The notes: generated by a model from the letters alone, not told the origin. DNA of 64,000 nt from Prado023 sp964418695 (GCA_964418695.1 CAYQMN010000008.1:68143-132142); one strand, 5' to 3'; positions 40,577 to 50,731 are shown, numbered from the stretch's first letter. Translations and numbers: made by a program.

Positions 40577-42343
40577 ATGAGGCGCCCTCGACTCCGAGAC
40601 CTCGCCGAGGGCGCCGGAGTCCAGACACGCACGGCGCAGCCGTGGTGGCGCGACGCCGTCATCTACTCGGTCTACCCCCGCAGCTTCGCCGACTCGGACG
40701 GCGACGGCGAGGGCGACCTGCGCGGCGTGCGGAGCCGGCTGGGATACCTGGCGGACCTCGGCGTCGACGCGGTGTGGATCACCCCGTGGTACCCGTCGCC
40801 GATGGCCGACGGCGGCTACGACGTCAGCGACTACTGCGACGTGCACCCGACCTTCGGCACCCTCGCGGACGCCGACGCGCTGATCGCCGCCGCCCACGCG
40901 CGGGGCATCCGCGTCATCGTCGACATGGTCGCCAACCACACGTCCGAGCAGCATCCCTGGTTCGAGGCTGCGCTGCGGGCCGGCGCGGGCTCTGCCGAGC
41001 GCGACCTCTACATCTTCCGCGACGGGGCCGGCACGGATGGAGAGCTGCCGCCGAACAACTGGATCAGCGCCTTCGGCGGCTCGGCCTGGACGCGCACGAC
41101 GGACGCCGACGGCACGCCGGGCCAGTGGTACCTGCACACGTTCGCGCCGGAGCAGCCGGACCTCAACTGGCGCAACCACGAGGTGCTGGAGCGCTTCGAC
41201 GCCATCCTGCGGTTCTGGTTCGACCGGGGGGTCGACGGCATCCGCGTCGACGCGGCCCCGGCCTTCGTCAAGGACCCCGAGCTGCCCGACGCCGACTACG
41301 GCGACGACCCGCGGTTCCTGACGGCGACCTGGGTCGGCAACCCGCACTGGGACGTCGACGCCGTGCACGACGTGCTGCGCCGCTGGCGCGCGATCGGCGA
41401 CTCCTACCCGGGGGATCGGGTGTTCGTCGCCGAGGCGGTCGTCAACGGCCCGGAGCGCCTGAGCCGGTATGTGCGGCCCGACGAGATGCACACCGCGTTC
41501 AACTTCCCGTTCCTCAAAGCCGCGTGGGGCCCGGGACTCAAGGCGGTCATCGACGACACCCTGGCCGCGCTCGCTCCCACCGGCGCCCCGGCGACCTGGG
41601 TGCTGGCCGGGCACGACGAGCCCCGCCTGGTCACCCGCTACGGGCGCGCGCGCACCAGCTCGGTGCACATCGCCGACGACGAGGGCACGCCGTGGGACCG
41701 GGCGCTGGGGATGCGCCGAGCCCGCGCGGCGGCCCTGCTGCTTCTGGCGCTGCCCGGCGGGGCGTACCTCTACCAGGGCGAGGAGCTGGGACTGCCCGAG
41801 GTCGAGGACATCCCGGACCGCCTGCTGGCCGACCCGATGTGGCTGCGCTCCGGGCAGACCATCCGCGGCCGTGATGGCTGCCGGGTGCCGATGCCCTGGA
41901 GCGGTGACCAGCCGCCCTACGGCTTCTCGGGCCGGGGGGTCACGACCTGGCTGCCGCAGCCGGCGGACTGGGCGTCACTGACCGTGCAGGCCGAGTCGGA
42001 CGACCCGGACTCCATGCTGCGCCTGTACCGGTCCGCCCTGCGACTGCGCCGCGAGCTGGCCGAGGACAGCGCCGACCAGCTCTCGTGGAATCCGGCCCCC
42101 CCCGAGGTCCTCGACTTCACCCGAGGCACGACCCTGCGGTGCCTGGTCAACTTCTCGGATCGGCCCCACCCGCTGCCACCGCAGGCCAAGGTCCTCCTGC
42201 GCAGCGCCCAGCCGGCCGGCCGGTCCGCGCAGTCCGCGGAGATCGGCCCCGAGATCCAGCCGGATGGCCCCGTCCCGTCCGTCGGGCCAGACGAAGCCGT
42301 CTGGATCCGCGCGAGCGACGGGAGGTCCAGCGACGGCACCTAG
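40577..42343 (+). CDS. GH13 alpha-glucosidase / oligo-1,6-glucosidase
   Basis: The 588-residue cytoplasmic enzyme starts WWRDAVIYSVYPRSFADSDG, the GH13 oligo-1,6-glucosidase signature. The nucleophile is Asp225 (GIRVDAAP), acid/base Glu286 (FVAEAVV) and the third carboxylate Asp347 (GHDEPRL). PMADGGYDVSDY and VDMVANHTSEQHPWF are further conserved regions. It hydrolyses alpha-glucosidic bonds of imported oligosaccharides. ATG 40577 or in-frame ATG 40526 could be the start; neither has a strong ribosome site. It is the first gene of the LacI-controlled operon. Confidence 0.88.
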   Translation: MRRPRLRDLAEGAGVQTRTAQPWWRDAVIYSVYPRSFADSDGDGEGDLRGVRSRLGYLADLGVDAVWITPWYPSPMADGGYDVSDYCDVHPTFGTLADADALIAAAHARGIRVIVDMVANHTSEQHPWFEAALRAGAGSAERDLYIFRDGAGTDGELPPNNWISAFGGSAWTRTTDADGTPGQWYLHTFAPEQPDLNWRNHEVLERFDAILRFWFDRGVDGIRVDAAPAFVKDPELPDADYGDDPRFLTATWVGNPHWDVDAVHDVLRRWRAIGDSYPGDRVFVAEAVVNGPERLSRYVRPDEMHTAFNFPFLKAAWGPGLKAVIDDTLAALAPTGAPATWVLAGHDEPRLVTRYGRARTSSVHIADDEGTPWDRALGMRRARAAALLLLALPGGAYLYQGEELGLPEVEDIPDRLLADPMWLRSGQTIRGRDGCRVPMPWSGDQPPYGFSGRGVTTWLPQPADWASLTVQAESDDPDSMLRLYRSALRLRRELAEDSADQLSWNPAPPEVLDFTRGTTLRCLVNFSDRPHPLPPQAKVLLRSAQPAGRSAQSAEIGPEIQPDGPVPSVGPDEAVWIRASDGRSSDGT

Positions 42344-42421
42344 CTGCACGCCAGCCTGCCGCACACCAGTGAGCCCTGCATGACCTGCACCTGTCAGCAC
42401 CACTACGTACTGGAGGAAGAC

Positions 42422-43783
42422 ATGCCCACCCACTCACGCCCGACACCCCGTCGGGCCGCCTCGCGATTCAGGGCCGCTGGAGTCGGCGTCCTGGCCACCG
42501 CTACTGCCTTCGCTCTCGTGGCGTGCTCCGCGCCCGGCGGCTCGTCGGGTGACGACGCGAACGAGCCCAGCTCGGTGAGCACCGACCTGGGGACCGAGCC
42601 GATCGCCCTGACCCTCTACGACGGCGCGGGCCTGAAGAACGTCGACGAGGCGCTCATCAAGGCGTTCACCGACAAGCACCCGAACGTGACCATCACCGGG
42701 CGCTACGACCCCGACGACGTCCAGGCCGTGAACGCCCCGCGCGTGCTCTCCTCCGACGACCCGCCGGACATCGCGCGCATCAACGCCCTGGCCGACATCG
42801 TGCGCAACGGTCAGCTCAGCCCGCTCACGCCCTGGTCCCAGGCCTACGGGTGGAACATCCCCGCCGGCCAGCTCGCGCAGTACCAGGTGAACGACCAGTT
42901 CGTCCGCGGGTCCGGCACGCAGTACACGGTCGCCAGCGGCTTCGTGCTCACCGGGCTCTACTACAACACCGATGTCGCGGCCAAGGTCGGGATGACCGCG
43001 GCGCCCACGACGCTCGCGGAGCTCGAGACCGCGATGGCGGCTGCCAAGGCTGCGGACGTCGTGCCGCTCATGGTCGGCAACCAGACCGGTGGCGGGACCA
43101 TGCCGACCCAGATGCAGATGAACAACCACGTGGGCGCCCAGAAGATCAACGACTGGGTGTTCGACGTGCCGGGCGCGACGATCAGCACCCCCGAGGCCGA
43201 GGCCGGCGTCCAGACGGTGGCCGACTGGATCGGCAAGGGCTACACCAACGACGACGCGAACGGGACCGACGCGACGACGGCGCTGGGCCGGTTCGCGAAG
43301 GGCGAGGCCCTGTTCTTCGGCTCCGGCAACTGGGATGCCAAGGCGCTGCAGGACCAGATGGGCGACAAGGTCGCCTTCGTGCTGCCCCCGGTCAACGCCG
43401 CGGGTGACAAGCCGCTGGCGATGTCCAACCCGGTCTCGAACTTCGGCATCCCGGCGAAGTCCGATCAGAAGGATGCCGCGGCTGCCTTCCTGAACTTCCT
43501 GCTCACCCCTGAGGCACGTCAGGTGCTCGTGGACAACGGGTTCGCGCCCAGCGGCACCGGTGCCGCGCCCACCACCGCGGCGGGCTCGCTGAACGAGTCG
43601 ATCCAGACCGCGTTCGCCCAGCTCATCGAGGCCGACGGTCAGGTGCAGTTCGTCCAGGACGCCACCAGCGGCATCAACACCGTGTGGAACCAGCAGACCC
43701 AGCTGCTGTTCGCCGGCAAGGTCACTCCCGCGGAGTACCTGAAGAACGTCCAGGCCGAGTACGAGGACCAGCTCGGCCGATGA
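42422..43783 (+). CDS. ABC sugar-binding lipoprotein
   Basis: The 453-residue extracytoplasmic binding protein has a twin-Arg-containing signal region and lipobox (AFALVACS, Cys near residue 35). The mature part follows the family-1 pattern: IALTLYDGAGLKNVDEALIK, HPNVTITGRYD, NPVSNFGIPAKS and AAAFLNFLLTPEARQVLVDN. GGAGGAAGAC before ATG 42422 is a strong ribosome site. It would capture an alpha-glucoside or sucrose-like sugar for the permeases encoded next. Confidence 0.92.
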   Translation: MPTHSRPTPRRAASRFRAAGVGVLATATAFALVACSAPGGSSGDDANEPSSVSTDLGTEPIALTLYDGAGLKNVDEALIKAFTDKHPNVTITGRYDPDDVQAVNAPRVLSSDDPPDIARINALADIVRNGQLSPLTPWSQAYGWNIPAGQLAQYQVNDQFVRGSGTQYTVASGFVLTGLYYNTDVAAKVGMTAAPTTLAELETAMAAAKAADVVPLMVGNQTGGGTMPTQMQMNNHVGAQKINDWVFDVPGATISTPEAEAGVQTVADWIGKGYTNDDANGTDATTALGRFAKGEALFFGSGNWDAKALQDQMGDKVAFVLPPVNAAGDKPLAMSNPVSNFGIPAKSDQKDAAAAFLNFLLTPEARQVLVDNGFAPSGTGAAPTTAAGSLNESIQTAFAQLIEADGQVQFVQDATSGINTVWNQQTQLLFAGKVTPAEYLKNVQAEYEDQLGR

Positions 43784-44736
43784 GCACCTTCGACTCCACC
43801 CTTGCGGGGGAGGCCGAGGCCACCCTCACCGGGCCCCGTTGGCGGGCCCGGTGGCGGGGGCGGGGCGGCGGGTCCGGGCGGCGCAACTGGGCTGGCTGGT
43901 TCTTCGTCCTGCCCGCCCTGCTGGTCTACCTGGTCTTCGTCATCCGCCCGATGATCTCGACCATCCAGTACTCGTTCTACAGCTGGAACGGGATCACGCA
44001 GGCGACGCCGGTCGGCCTGGACAACTACCGCCGGGTGCTCACCAACCCGCTGTTGCTCGAGTCGATCTGGCACTCGTTCTTCCTGATGATCTTCTACACG
44101 ATCCTGCCGGTCATGGGCGGCTTGATCGTGGCGGCGCTCATCCAGGAGATCCGACTGCGTGGGCTGGCCACCGTGGCCCGGACCACGCTGTTCCTGCCGC
44201 AGATCATCCCTGGGGCGGCCGCGGCCATCGCGTGGGTGTGGATGTTCTCCAGCAACGGCGCGATCAACCAGTTCCTGCGGATGGTCGGCCTGGGCAGCCT
44301 CGCGCGGCCATGGCTGGGTGACTTCACGTGGGCGCTGCCCTCGGTGGGCGTCATCGGATGGTGGCTCGGTCTGGGCTTCTGCACGATCCTGCTCATGGCC
44401 GGGATCGGCAAGATCGACGTGTCGATCTACGAGGCGGCACGGCTGGACGGCGCCAGCTTCCTGCGGACGTTCCGGGCGGTGACCCTGCCGGGACTGCGTC
44501 AGGAGATCGGGGTGTGCGTGACGGTCACCATGATCGCCGCCCTGGCCAGCTTCGACGTCGTGTTCATGTCCACCCAGGGTGGTCCGGGCACCTCGACGAT
44601 GGTCCCCGGGGTGCTCATCTACGAGCTGGGCTTCACCAGGTCCCAGGTCGGTCTGGCCAGCGCGCTGGGCATCGTGCTCACGGTGCTGATCCTCGCGGTC
44701 ATCCTTCCGATCCAGCGATTCTTCAGGGAGGACTGA
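43780..44736 (+). CDS. ABC sugar permease 1 (MalF-like)
   Basis: The 318-residue membrane protein has six transmembrane segments and a 40-residue basic N-terminal extension (RWRARWRGRGGGSGRRNW). The cytoplasmic EAA loop reads YEAARLDGASFLRTFRAVTL. ATG 43780 overlaps the binding-protein stop by 4 nt. Confidence 0.92.
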   Translation: MSTFDSTLAGEAEATLTGPRWRARWRGRGGGSGRRNWAGWFFVLPALLVYLVFVIRPMISTIQYSFYSWNGITQATPVGLDNYRRVLTNPLLLESIWHSFFLMIFYTILPVMGGLIVAALIQEIRLRGLATVARTTLFLPQIIPGAAAAIAWVWMFSSNGAINQFLRMVGLGSLARPWLGDFTWALPSVGVIGWWLGLGFCTILLMAGIGKIDVSIYEAARLDGASFLRTFRAVTLPGLRQEIGVCVTVTMIAALASFDVVFMSTQGGPGTSTMVPGVLIYELGFTRSQVGLASALGIVLTVLILAVILPIQRFFRED

Positions 44737-44739
44737 GCC

Positions 44740-45564
44740 GTGCAGACCTCAGCGCGCGAGCGCATCCCCGGTCTCATCCTGCTCTTGGCGGCGATGGTCT
44801 TCTCGATCTTCCCGCTGGTGAGCATGCTGTCCGCGGCCCTGCAACCGCAGGGCTCGGTGCCGACCGGCCTGAGCTGGCCCTCGGACCCGCAGTGGCACAA
44901 CTTCATCGACGCCTGGCACGTCGCTGACATCACCCCGCTGTTGAAGTCGAGCATCATCTACGTGCTGGCCGTGGTTCCCATCGCGGCGCTCTTCGCGACG
45001 ATGGCCGGGTACGCACTCGGCCAGCTGAAGATCCCCGGTGGGGCGGCGCTGCTGTTGCTGTTCGTCTTCGGTCTCACGCTGCCGCGCGAGGCCACCATCG
45101 TGCCGCTGTACTACCAGATCCGTGACCTCGGGCTGCTCGACACGAGGCTGGGCCTGATCCTGGTGCTGATCGGCGGCTTCATGCCGTTCGCGGTCTTCTG
45201 GATGCGGGCGCACTTCCTCACGATGCCCAAGGAGCTCAGCGAGGCGGCGTCGGTGGACGGCGCGAACGCGTGGCAGTCCTTCGTCAAGATCCAGGTGCCG
45301 CTCGCGGTCCCTGCCATCTCGTCGATGTGCCTGCTGCTGTTCCTGTGGACGTGGAACACGTTCCTCCAGGCGATCGTGCTCATCGAGGATCCGAGCAAGC
45401 GAACGATGGCCGGCGCGCTGCAGAACTTCGTCGGGCAGTACTCCACCGACGTGGTCCTGCTCAACGCCGGGTCGCTGCTCATCATGGCCCCGACCATCGT
45501 GGTGTTCCTGTTCTTCCAGCGCCACTTCGTCAAGGCGATGATCTCCGGCGCGATCAAGGGCTGA
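44740..45564 (+). CDS. ABC sugar permease 2 (MalG-like)
   Basis: The 274-residue six-TM permease has the EAA loop LSEAASVDGANAWQSFVKIQ then VPLAVPAISS, and LPREATIVPLYYQI typical of MalG-like partners. GTG 44740 starts 3 nt after the previous stop. It pairs with permease 1 and needs the ATPase at 50889. Confidence 0.92.
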   Translation: MQTSARERIPGLILLLAAMVFSIFPLVSMLSAALQPQGSVPTGLSWPSDPQWHNFIDAWHVADITPLLKSSIIYVLAVVPIAALFATMAGYALGQLKIPGGAALLLLFVFGLTLPREATIVPLYYQIRDLGLLDTRLGLILVLIGGFMPFAVFWMRAHFLTMPKELSEAASVDGANAWQSFVKIQVPLAVPAISSMCLLLFLWTWNTFLQAIVLIEDPSKRTMAGALQNFVGQYSTDVVLLNAGSLLIMAPTIVVFLFFQRHFVKAMISGAIKG

Positions 45565-45629
45565 CCGGCCCTGCGCAGGCCAGTGGAGCGCGGACCCAGA
45601 CGCGACGGGTGCGCGCTCCACTCGCCCCG

Positions 45630-45725
45630 GAGAACCGGAACTGACGAGAACCGGAACTGACGAACACCGGAACTGACGAACACCGGAACTGACGAACACC
45701 GGAACTGACGAGCACCGGAACTGAC
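45630..45725. repeat. Six copies of a 16-bp tandem repeat
   Basis: The 16-bp unit GAACACCGGAACTGAC occurs six times without a gap (45630-45725). The first two copies read GAGAACC and the last GAGCACC at the variable positions. It lies between the permease stop and the GH13 ribosome site (AAGGAGGGG at about 45733), so copy number would change the length of the leader. Confidence 0.9.
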
Positions 45726-45742
45726 GACGTCCAAGGAGGGGA

Positions 45743-47593
45743 ATGTCCAGGGTCGAGTGGTGCCAGCCGCACCACGACGGATCGCCGACGTACGTGCCCG
45801 AGCCGACACCGGCTCTCGGTGCCAGCGTCCCGGTCATGCTGCGGGTGCCACGGGCCAGCGGCGTCACCTCCGCCTGGGTGCGGGTCCTGGAGGACGGCGA
45901 GCCCGAGCTGGTCCCGGCCCGCGTCGACCGGGAGGACGAGCACGAGGTGTGGTTGCGGGCCGACCTCCCGGTGGTCAACCCGGTGGTCTCCTACCGATTC
46001 CTCCTCGACGGCGGCCCGCACGGCTACCAGTGGCTCAACGGAGCCGGACTGCACGGCCGCGACGTGGCCGACGCGTGCGACTTCCGCGTCACGACCTTCG
46101 ACAAGCCGCCCGCCTGGGCGACCGGCACGATGTACCAGATCTTCCCCGACCGGTTCGCCAAGACCCCGCAGTCCGCCGCCCCGCAGTCGGCCGTCACGGC
46201 CCGGCGCGCAGTGCCGGAGTGGGCGATCCCGGCCCAGTGGGACGACCCCGTGATCGGCGAGGGCCCCGGCACCCCGCTGCAGCTCTACGGCGGCGACCTC
46301 GACGGGATCACCGCGCACCTGGACCACGTCGCCTCCCTGGGCGTGCAGACCCTCTACCTCACCCCGTTCTTCCCGGCGAGCTCCAACCACCGATACGACG
46401 CCTCGACGTTCTCCCGGGTCGACCCGCTGCTCGGCGGCGACGAGGCCCTAGCCCGGCTGGCCCAGGCTGCCCACCGGCGCGGGATGCGCCTGATCGGCGA
46501 CCTGACCACGAACCACTGCGGCAGCACGCACGAGTGGTTCCAGGCCGCGCTCGCCGACCCGGCCTGCCCTGAGGCCGACTTCTTCTTCTTCACCAGGCAC
46601 CCGGCGGAGTACGCCGCCTGGTGGGACATGCCCGAGATGCCGATCTTCGACCACCGGTCCGCGCAGCTGCGGCGACGGCTCTACGACGGGCCAGACTCGG
46701 TGGTCGCCCGGTGGCTGGGCCCCGACGGGCTGGACGCGTGGCGGATCGACGTGGCCAACATGACCGGGATCCACGGCGACATCGACGTGGCCCACGAGGT
46801 CGCGCGGACCATCCGGGCGACGATGGCGGCCGCGGTCCCGGAGTCGTTCCTGCAGGCCGAGTCGAACCATGACGCGTCCGCCGACCTGCTGGGCGACGGG
46901 TACCAGGGGACGATGAACTACGCGGCCTTCACCCGCCCGCTGTGGCAGTGGCTGCTCCCGCCGCAGCCCCGGCCCTACGTCCACGGGAAGTACCCGAGCC
47001 TGCCCAACCTCCCTGGCGGCCTCGTGGTCGAGTCGATGCGCGAGCTCTCCGCGGTGATGCCGTGGATGTCGACGCTGCACGCGATGAACCTGATCGGCTC
47101 CCACGACACCCATCGCGTCGCCTCCCTGCTCGGCGACCCGGCGATGGTCGACGTGGCGTTCGGGATGCTCGCGGCCTACCCCGGCGTGCCGATGCTCTAC
47201 GCCGGCGACGAGCTGGGCCTGGCCACGCTCGGGCCGGAGTACGCGCGCATCCCGATGCCGTGGGACCACCCGGAGCGCTGGGACCAGCGCAGGCTCGCCC
47301 ACACGCGCGCGCTGTTCGGGGCGCGGGGCTCGTCCGAGGCCCTGCAACGCGGCGGCCTGCGCTGGGTCTCCATCACCGACGACGCCCTGACCTTCCTGCG
47401 AGAGGCGCCCGGCGAGTCCGTCCTGGTCCATGCGGCCCGGGCCGGGCACGACCCCGTGCGGCTGCCCAGCGCGCTGATCGGCGCGGCCTTGACCGGGCTC
47501 GCGGGCGCGGCCGATCTGACCGCCGGCGCGGACGGGTGGGTCAGCCTGCCCGGCGACGGCCCGGCCTTCGGGATGTGGCGCTGTCATGGGTAG
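45743..47593 (+). CDS. GH13 neopullulanase/cyclomaltodextrinase-type enzyme
   Basis: The 616-residue enzyme has an N-terminal beta domain (residues 1-125, SRVEWCQPHHDGSPTYVPEP) followed by a GH13 barrel. The nucleophile is Asp336 (AWRIDVANM), acid/base Glu373 (FLQAESNHD) and third carboxylate Asp455 (IGSHDTHR). TMYQIFPDRFAKT is the neopullulanase/maltodextrin-glucosidase entry motif. It likely trims maltodextrins or cyclodextrins in the cytoplasm. AAGGAGGGG 5 nt before ATG 45743 is a very strong ribosome site. Confidence 0.88.
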   Translation: MSRVEWCQPHHDGSPTYVPEPTPALGASVPVMLRVPRASGVTSAWVRVLEDGEPELVPARVDREDEHEVWLRADLPVVNPVVSYRFLLDGGPHGYQWLNGAGLHGRDVADACDFRVTTFDKPPAWATGTMYQIFPDRFAKTPQSAAPQSAVTARRAVPEWAIPAQWDDPVIGEGPGTPLQLYGGDLDGITAHLDHVASLGVQTLYLTPFFPASSNHRYDASTFSRVDPLLGGDEALARLAQAAHRRGMRLIGDLTTNHCGSTHEWFQAALADPACPEADFFFFTRHPAEYAAWWDMPEMPIFDHRSAQLRRRLYDGPDSVVARWLGPDGLDAWRIDVANMTGIHGDIDVAHEVARTIRATMAAAVPESFLQAESNHDASADLLGDGYQGTMNYAAFTRPLWQWLLPPQPRPYVHGKYPSLPNLPGGLVVESMRELSAVMPWMSTLHAMNLIGSHDTHRVASLLGDPAMVDVAFGMLAAYPGVPMLYAGDELGLATLGPEYARIPMPWDHPERWDQRRLAHTRALFGARGSSEALQRGGLRWVSITDDALTFLREAPGESVLVHAARAGHDPVRLPSALIGAALTGLAGAADLTAGADGWVSLPGDGPAFGMWRCHG

Positions 47594-49097
47594 CGCGTCT
47601 GCGGGCACGCACGGCTCCGGCACGCACGGCTCCGGGTGCGCGCCCGACCCTGCGCCGCAAGCTGATCCGGCCTTCCCTCGCCTGCACATCAGGCCGGCCG
47701 CGGGCTGGCTGAACGACCCGAACGGGCTCGCCTGCGTGGACGGCGTCTATCACGTGTTCTTCCAGTACAACCCGGGCTCGGCGCGGCACGAGCGGATCGG
47801 CTGGGGCCACTGGTCCTCGACCGACCTGGTCTCCTGGGCGGAGGAGCCGCTGGCCCTGGCGCCTCGGCCGGGTCGCGCGGACTCGTTCGGCTGCTGGTCG
47901 GGCTGCGTCACGATCGTCGACGGGGTGCCGACCGCCATCTACAGCGGTGCCGTCCGCGAGGGTGGCGACAGCTCCGTGCTCCTGGCCGAGTCGGACCGCG
48001 CCATGCGGGTCTGGCGCCAGGGCGAGCAGCCCGTGGCCCGCACCCCGGCCGGACTGGCCGAGATGCGCGATCCCTTCGTCGTCGAGGCGGACGGTCGTCG
48101 CTGGGCGGTGCAGTGCGCCGTGCTGGACAGTGGGGAGTGCTCGGTCGTCGTGCACAGCTGCGACGACGTGCGCCGATGGCAGTACCGGGGTCCGTTGCTC
48201 ACGCGCTGCGGTCTCGCACTCGCCCAGGAGATCGTCCCGGCGGCCGTGTGGGAGTGCCCGCAGCTGTGCCGGATCGACGGGCGATGGGTGCTGATCCTGT
48301 CGCCCCTCGCCGGCGTGCCCGGGGCGTCGCCCGAGCCTGGCCCAGTCGGCTGGCTGATCGGGGATCTGTCGGTGACCGAGGGTTGCCTGCGCTTCGAGCC
48401 GCACGCCGGTGGTCTGGTGGACCTCGAGCCCGCGTTCTACGCGCCGCAGGTGCTGGCGCTGCCCGACCGGGTCCTCATGTGGGGATGGATCAGGGAGCAC
48501 GGCCGCGCACAGGAGGAGCTCGACACCGTCGGGTGGGCCGGGGTCGTCTCGTTCCCCCGCGAGCTGCGCCTGGCCCAGGGGCGCCTGGTCAGCAGTCCGG
48601 CGCGCGAGCTCGCCGGACTGCGCCAGGCAGCGATCCACGACGGCCCGGTCCCGGACGGCGGGCTGGTCCTGACCGAGGCGGCGTTCGAGGTCGAGCTCGG
48701 CAGTGAGCAGCGGGCCGCCGGCGAGGTCGGCAGCGAGGCAGGCAGCGAGGTCCACCTCGAGCTGCTCGATGCCGACGGCGTCCGGCTCCACGTCCTGCGG
48801 GTTCCGGTGCCCGAGGGGGCCGGGCTGCGCGTCCTGGTCGACGGGAGCGTGATCGAGGCCTTCGGCGAGAGCGGGCCGACCGCGAGCGACCTCACGAGCA
48901 CGCACCGCGCGTACCCGGCTCCGACGGGTGCCGTCTGGGTCGTCCGCGCCGCCGGTTCGCTCGCCGGATCGCCCAGTGGTTCGCCCAGCCTGCGGGTGTG
49001 GCGACTTGGGCTCGGGGGCGTCGACGGGCCACCTCGCGAGATCGGTGCCCGGGACGTCCGTCACGCAGGTGCGGGAGGGTGTTCCCTGTGCTCATAG
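47586..49097 (+). CDS. GH32 beta-fructofuranosidase / sucrose hydrolase
   Basis: The 503-residue enzyme carries all three GH32 carboxylates: Asp44 in WLNDPNG, Asp162 in MRDPFV and Glu223 in WECPQL. It has the five-blade propeller followed by a C-terminal beta-sandwich (VLVDGSVIEAFGESG). There is no signal peptide, so it cleaves imported sucrose or short fructans, or their phosphates, inside the cell. ATG 47586 overlaps the previous stop by 8 nt. The N-terminus has a THGSGTHGSG repeat and the C-terminal domain Gly-Ser-Glu repeats. Confidence 0.9.
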   Translation: MGSASAGTHGSGTHGSGCAPDPAPQADPAFPRLHIRPAAGWLNDPNGLACVDGVYHVFFQYNPGSARHERIGWGHWSSTDLVSWAEEPLALAPRPGRADSFGCWSGCVTIVDGVPTAIYSGAVREGGDSSVLLAESDRAMRVWRQGEQPVARTPAGLAEMRDPFVVEADGRRWAVQCAVLDSGECSVVVHSCDDVRRWQYRGPLLTRCGLALAQEIVPAAVWECPQLCRIDGRWVLILSPLAGVPGASPEPGPVGWLIGDLSVTEGCLRFEPHAGGLVDLEPAFYAPQVLALPDRVLMWGWIREHGRAQEELDTVGWAGVVSFPRELRLAQGRLVSSPARELAGLRQAAIHDGPVPDGGLVLTEAAFEVELGSEQRAAGEVGSEAGSEVHLELLDADGVRLHVLRVPVPEGAGLRVLVDGSVIEAFGESGPTASDLTSTHRAYPAPTGAVWVVRAAGSLAGSPSGSPSLRVWRLGLGGVDGPPREIGARDVRHAGAGGCSLCS

Positions 49098-50731
49098 GCT
49101 CTGCGAACGCCGGCGCCACCTGGTGGCGCAACGCTGTCGTGTACCAGATCTACCCGCGGTCCTTCGCCGACTCGAACGGCGACGGAATCGGAGACCTCCC
49201 CGGCATCACCTCGCGCGTGCCCTACCTCGCCCAGCTGGGAGTCGACGCGGTGTGGCTCAGCCCGTTCTACCCCTCGGCGCTGGCCGACGGCGGATACGAC
49301 GTGGACGACTACCGCGGGGTGGACCCGCGGCTGGGAACGCTCGCCGACTTCGACGCCCTCGTGGCGGCCCTGAAGGCGCAAGGCATCCGACTGGTGGTCG
49401 ACATCGTCCCGAACCACACCTCCAACCTGCACCCCTGGTTCCAGGAGGCACTGGCCGCGGGCCCCGGATCGGCCGCCCGCGCCCGCTACCACTTCCGCGA
49501 CGGCGTGGGCCCCGGCGGGGCGCTGCCACCGGCCGACTGGACGACCGGCTTCGGCGGGCTCATGTGGACTCAGGTGCCCGACGGCCAGTGGTACCTGCAC
49601 ATCCACGCCGCCGAGCAGCCGGACCTCAACTGGGAGAACGAGGAGGTCCGCGAGGACTTCCTGAAGACGCTGCGCTTCTGGGCCGACCGTGGAGTCGCCG
49701 GATTCCGGGTGGACGTGGCGCACCTGCTCGCCAAGGACCTGCCCGCCGAGCTGCCGGGCGAGGCCGAGCTGGCGGCCATGAGTCCTGGCGTGCACCTGCT
49801 CGCCGACCGCGACGAGGTCCACGAGATCTACGCGCAGTGGCGTGCGCTCTTCGCCGAGTACGACCCCGAGCTGACTGCGGTCGCCGAAGCGTGGGTCAGG
49901 CCGGAGCGGCGAGCCCGGTACGCCAGCCAGACCGGACTCGGGCAGGCCTTCAACTTCGACCTGCTCCAGGCGAACTGGAGCGCGGCCGAGTTCCGGGACG
50001 TGATCGACCGCAACCTCGGGCTGGCCGCGCAGGTGGGCAGCAGCTCGACGTGGACGCTGTCCAATCACGACGTCGTCCGGCACGCCACCCGCTACGGGCT
50101 GCCGCAGGGCACTCCGGGCCAACCCCAGGACGGCGTCCGGTGGCTGCGCACCCTCGGGCAGGAGCCGCCGCTGGACCGCGAGCTCGGCATCCGCCGCGCC
50201 CGCGCCGCGACCCTGCTTCTGCTGGCCCTGCCCGGCTCGGCCTACCTGTTCCAGGGCGAGGAGCTGGGCCTGCACGAGGTCGGCGACCTGCCCGGCGAGA
50301 GCCGTCAGGACCCGACCTACCTGCGGACCCACGGGGCCTCGCCCGGGCGCGACGGCTGCCGGGTGCCCCTGCCCTGGACCAGGTCGGGACCCTCGTTCGG
50401 CTTCGGCAGCGCAACCGCGCACCTGCCGCAGCCCGCGTGGTTCGCCGACTCGTCGGTGCAGGCGCAGGACGGTGTGGCGGGCTCGACGCTGGAGCTCTAC
50501 CGGGAGGCCGTGCGGGTCCGGCGCACCCTGCCCGCCGACGCCTCCCTGGTCTGGCACGAGGCCCCGGCCGGGGTTCTGCGCTTCCAGCGGGCGGGCGGCT
50601 GGCACTGCGTGGCCAACCTGGGCGGCTCCGCGGCTGCCCTGCCGGCCGGCCGGGTGGTCGTCGCGAGCGGCCCGACCACGGACGGCACCCTGCCGCCGGA
50701 CACCACGGCCTGGATCGTCGGGGAGGCGTGA
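49088..50731 (+). CDS. GH13 alpha-glucosidase (second copy)
   Basis: The 547-residue enzyme is paralogous to the one at 40577: WWRNAVVYQIYPRSFADSNG, nucleophile Asp209 (GFRVDVAH), acid/base Glu267 (AVAEAWV) and Asp328 (LSNHDVV). The sequences diverge enough to suggest different substrate linkages. GTG 49088, inside the end of the GH32 gene and preceded by GGGAGGG, is the best start; upstream in-frame residues are non-conserved. Confidence 0.87.
   Translation: MLIGSANAGATWWRNAVVYQIYPRSFADSNGDGIGDLPGITSRVPYLAQLGVDAVWLSPFYPSALADGGYDVDDYRGVDPRLGTLADFDALVAALKAQGIRLVVDIVPNHTSNLHPWFQEALAAGPGSAARARYHFRDGVGPGGALPPADWTTGFGGLMWTQVPDGQWYLHIHAAEQPDLNWENEEVREDFLKTLRFWADRGVAGFRVDVAHLLAKDLPAELPGEAELAAMSPGVHLLADRDEVHEIYAQWRALFAEYDPELTAVAEAWVRPERRARYASQTGLGQAFNFDLLQANWSAAEFRDVIDRNLGLAAQVGSSSTWTLSNHDVVRHATRYGLPQGTPGQPQDGVRWLRTLGQEPPLDRELGIRRARAATLLLLALPGSAYLFQGEELGLHEVGDLPGESRQDPTYLRTHGASPGRDGCRVPLPWTRSGPSFGFGSATAHLPQPAWFADSSVQAQDGVAGSTLELYREAVRVRRTLPADASLVWHEAPAGVLRFQRAGGWHCVANLGGSAAALPAGRVVVASGPTTDGTLPPDTTAWIVGEA

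Noticed and set aside
45630..45725. CRISPR array
   Set aside because: The units are contiguous with no unique spacers and no cas genes are present.
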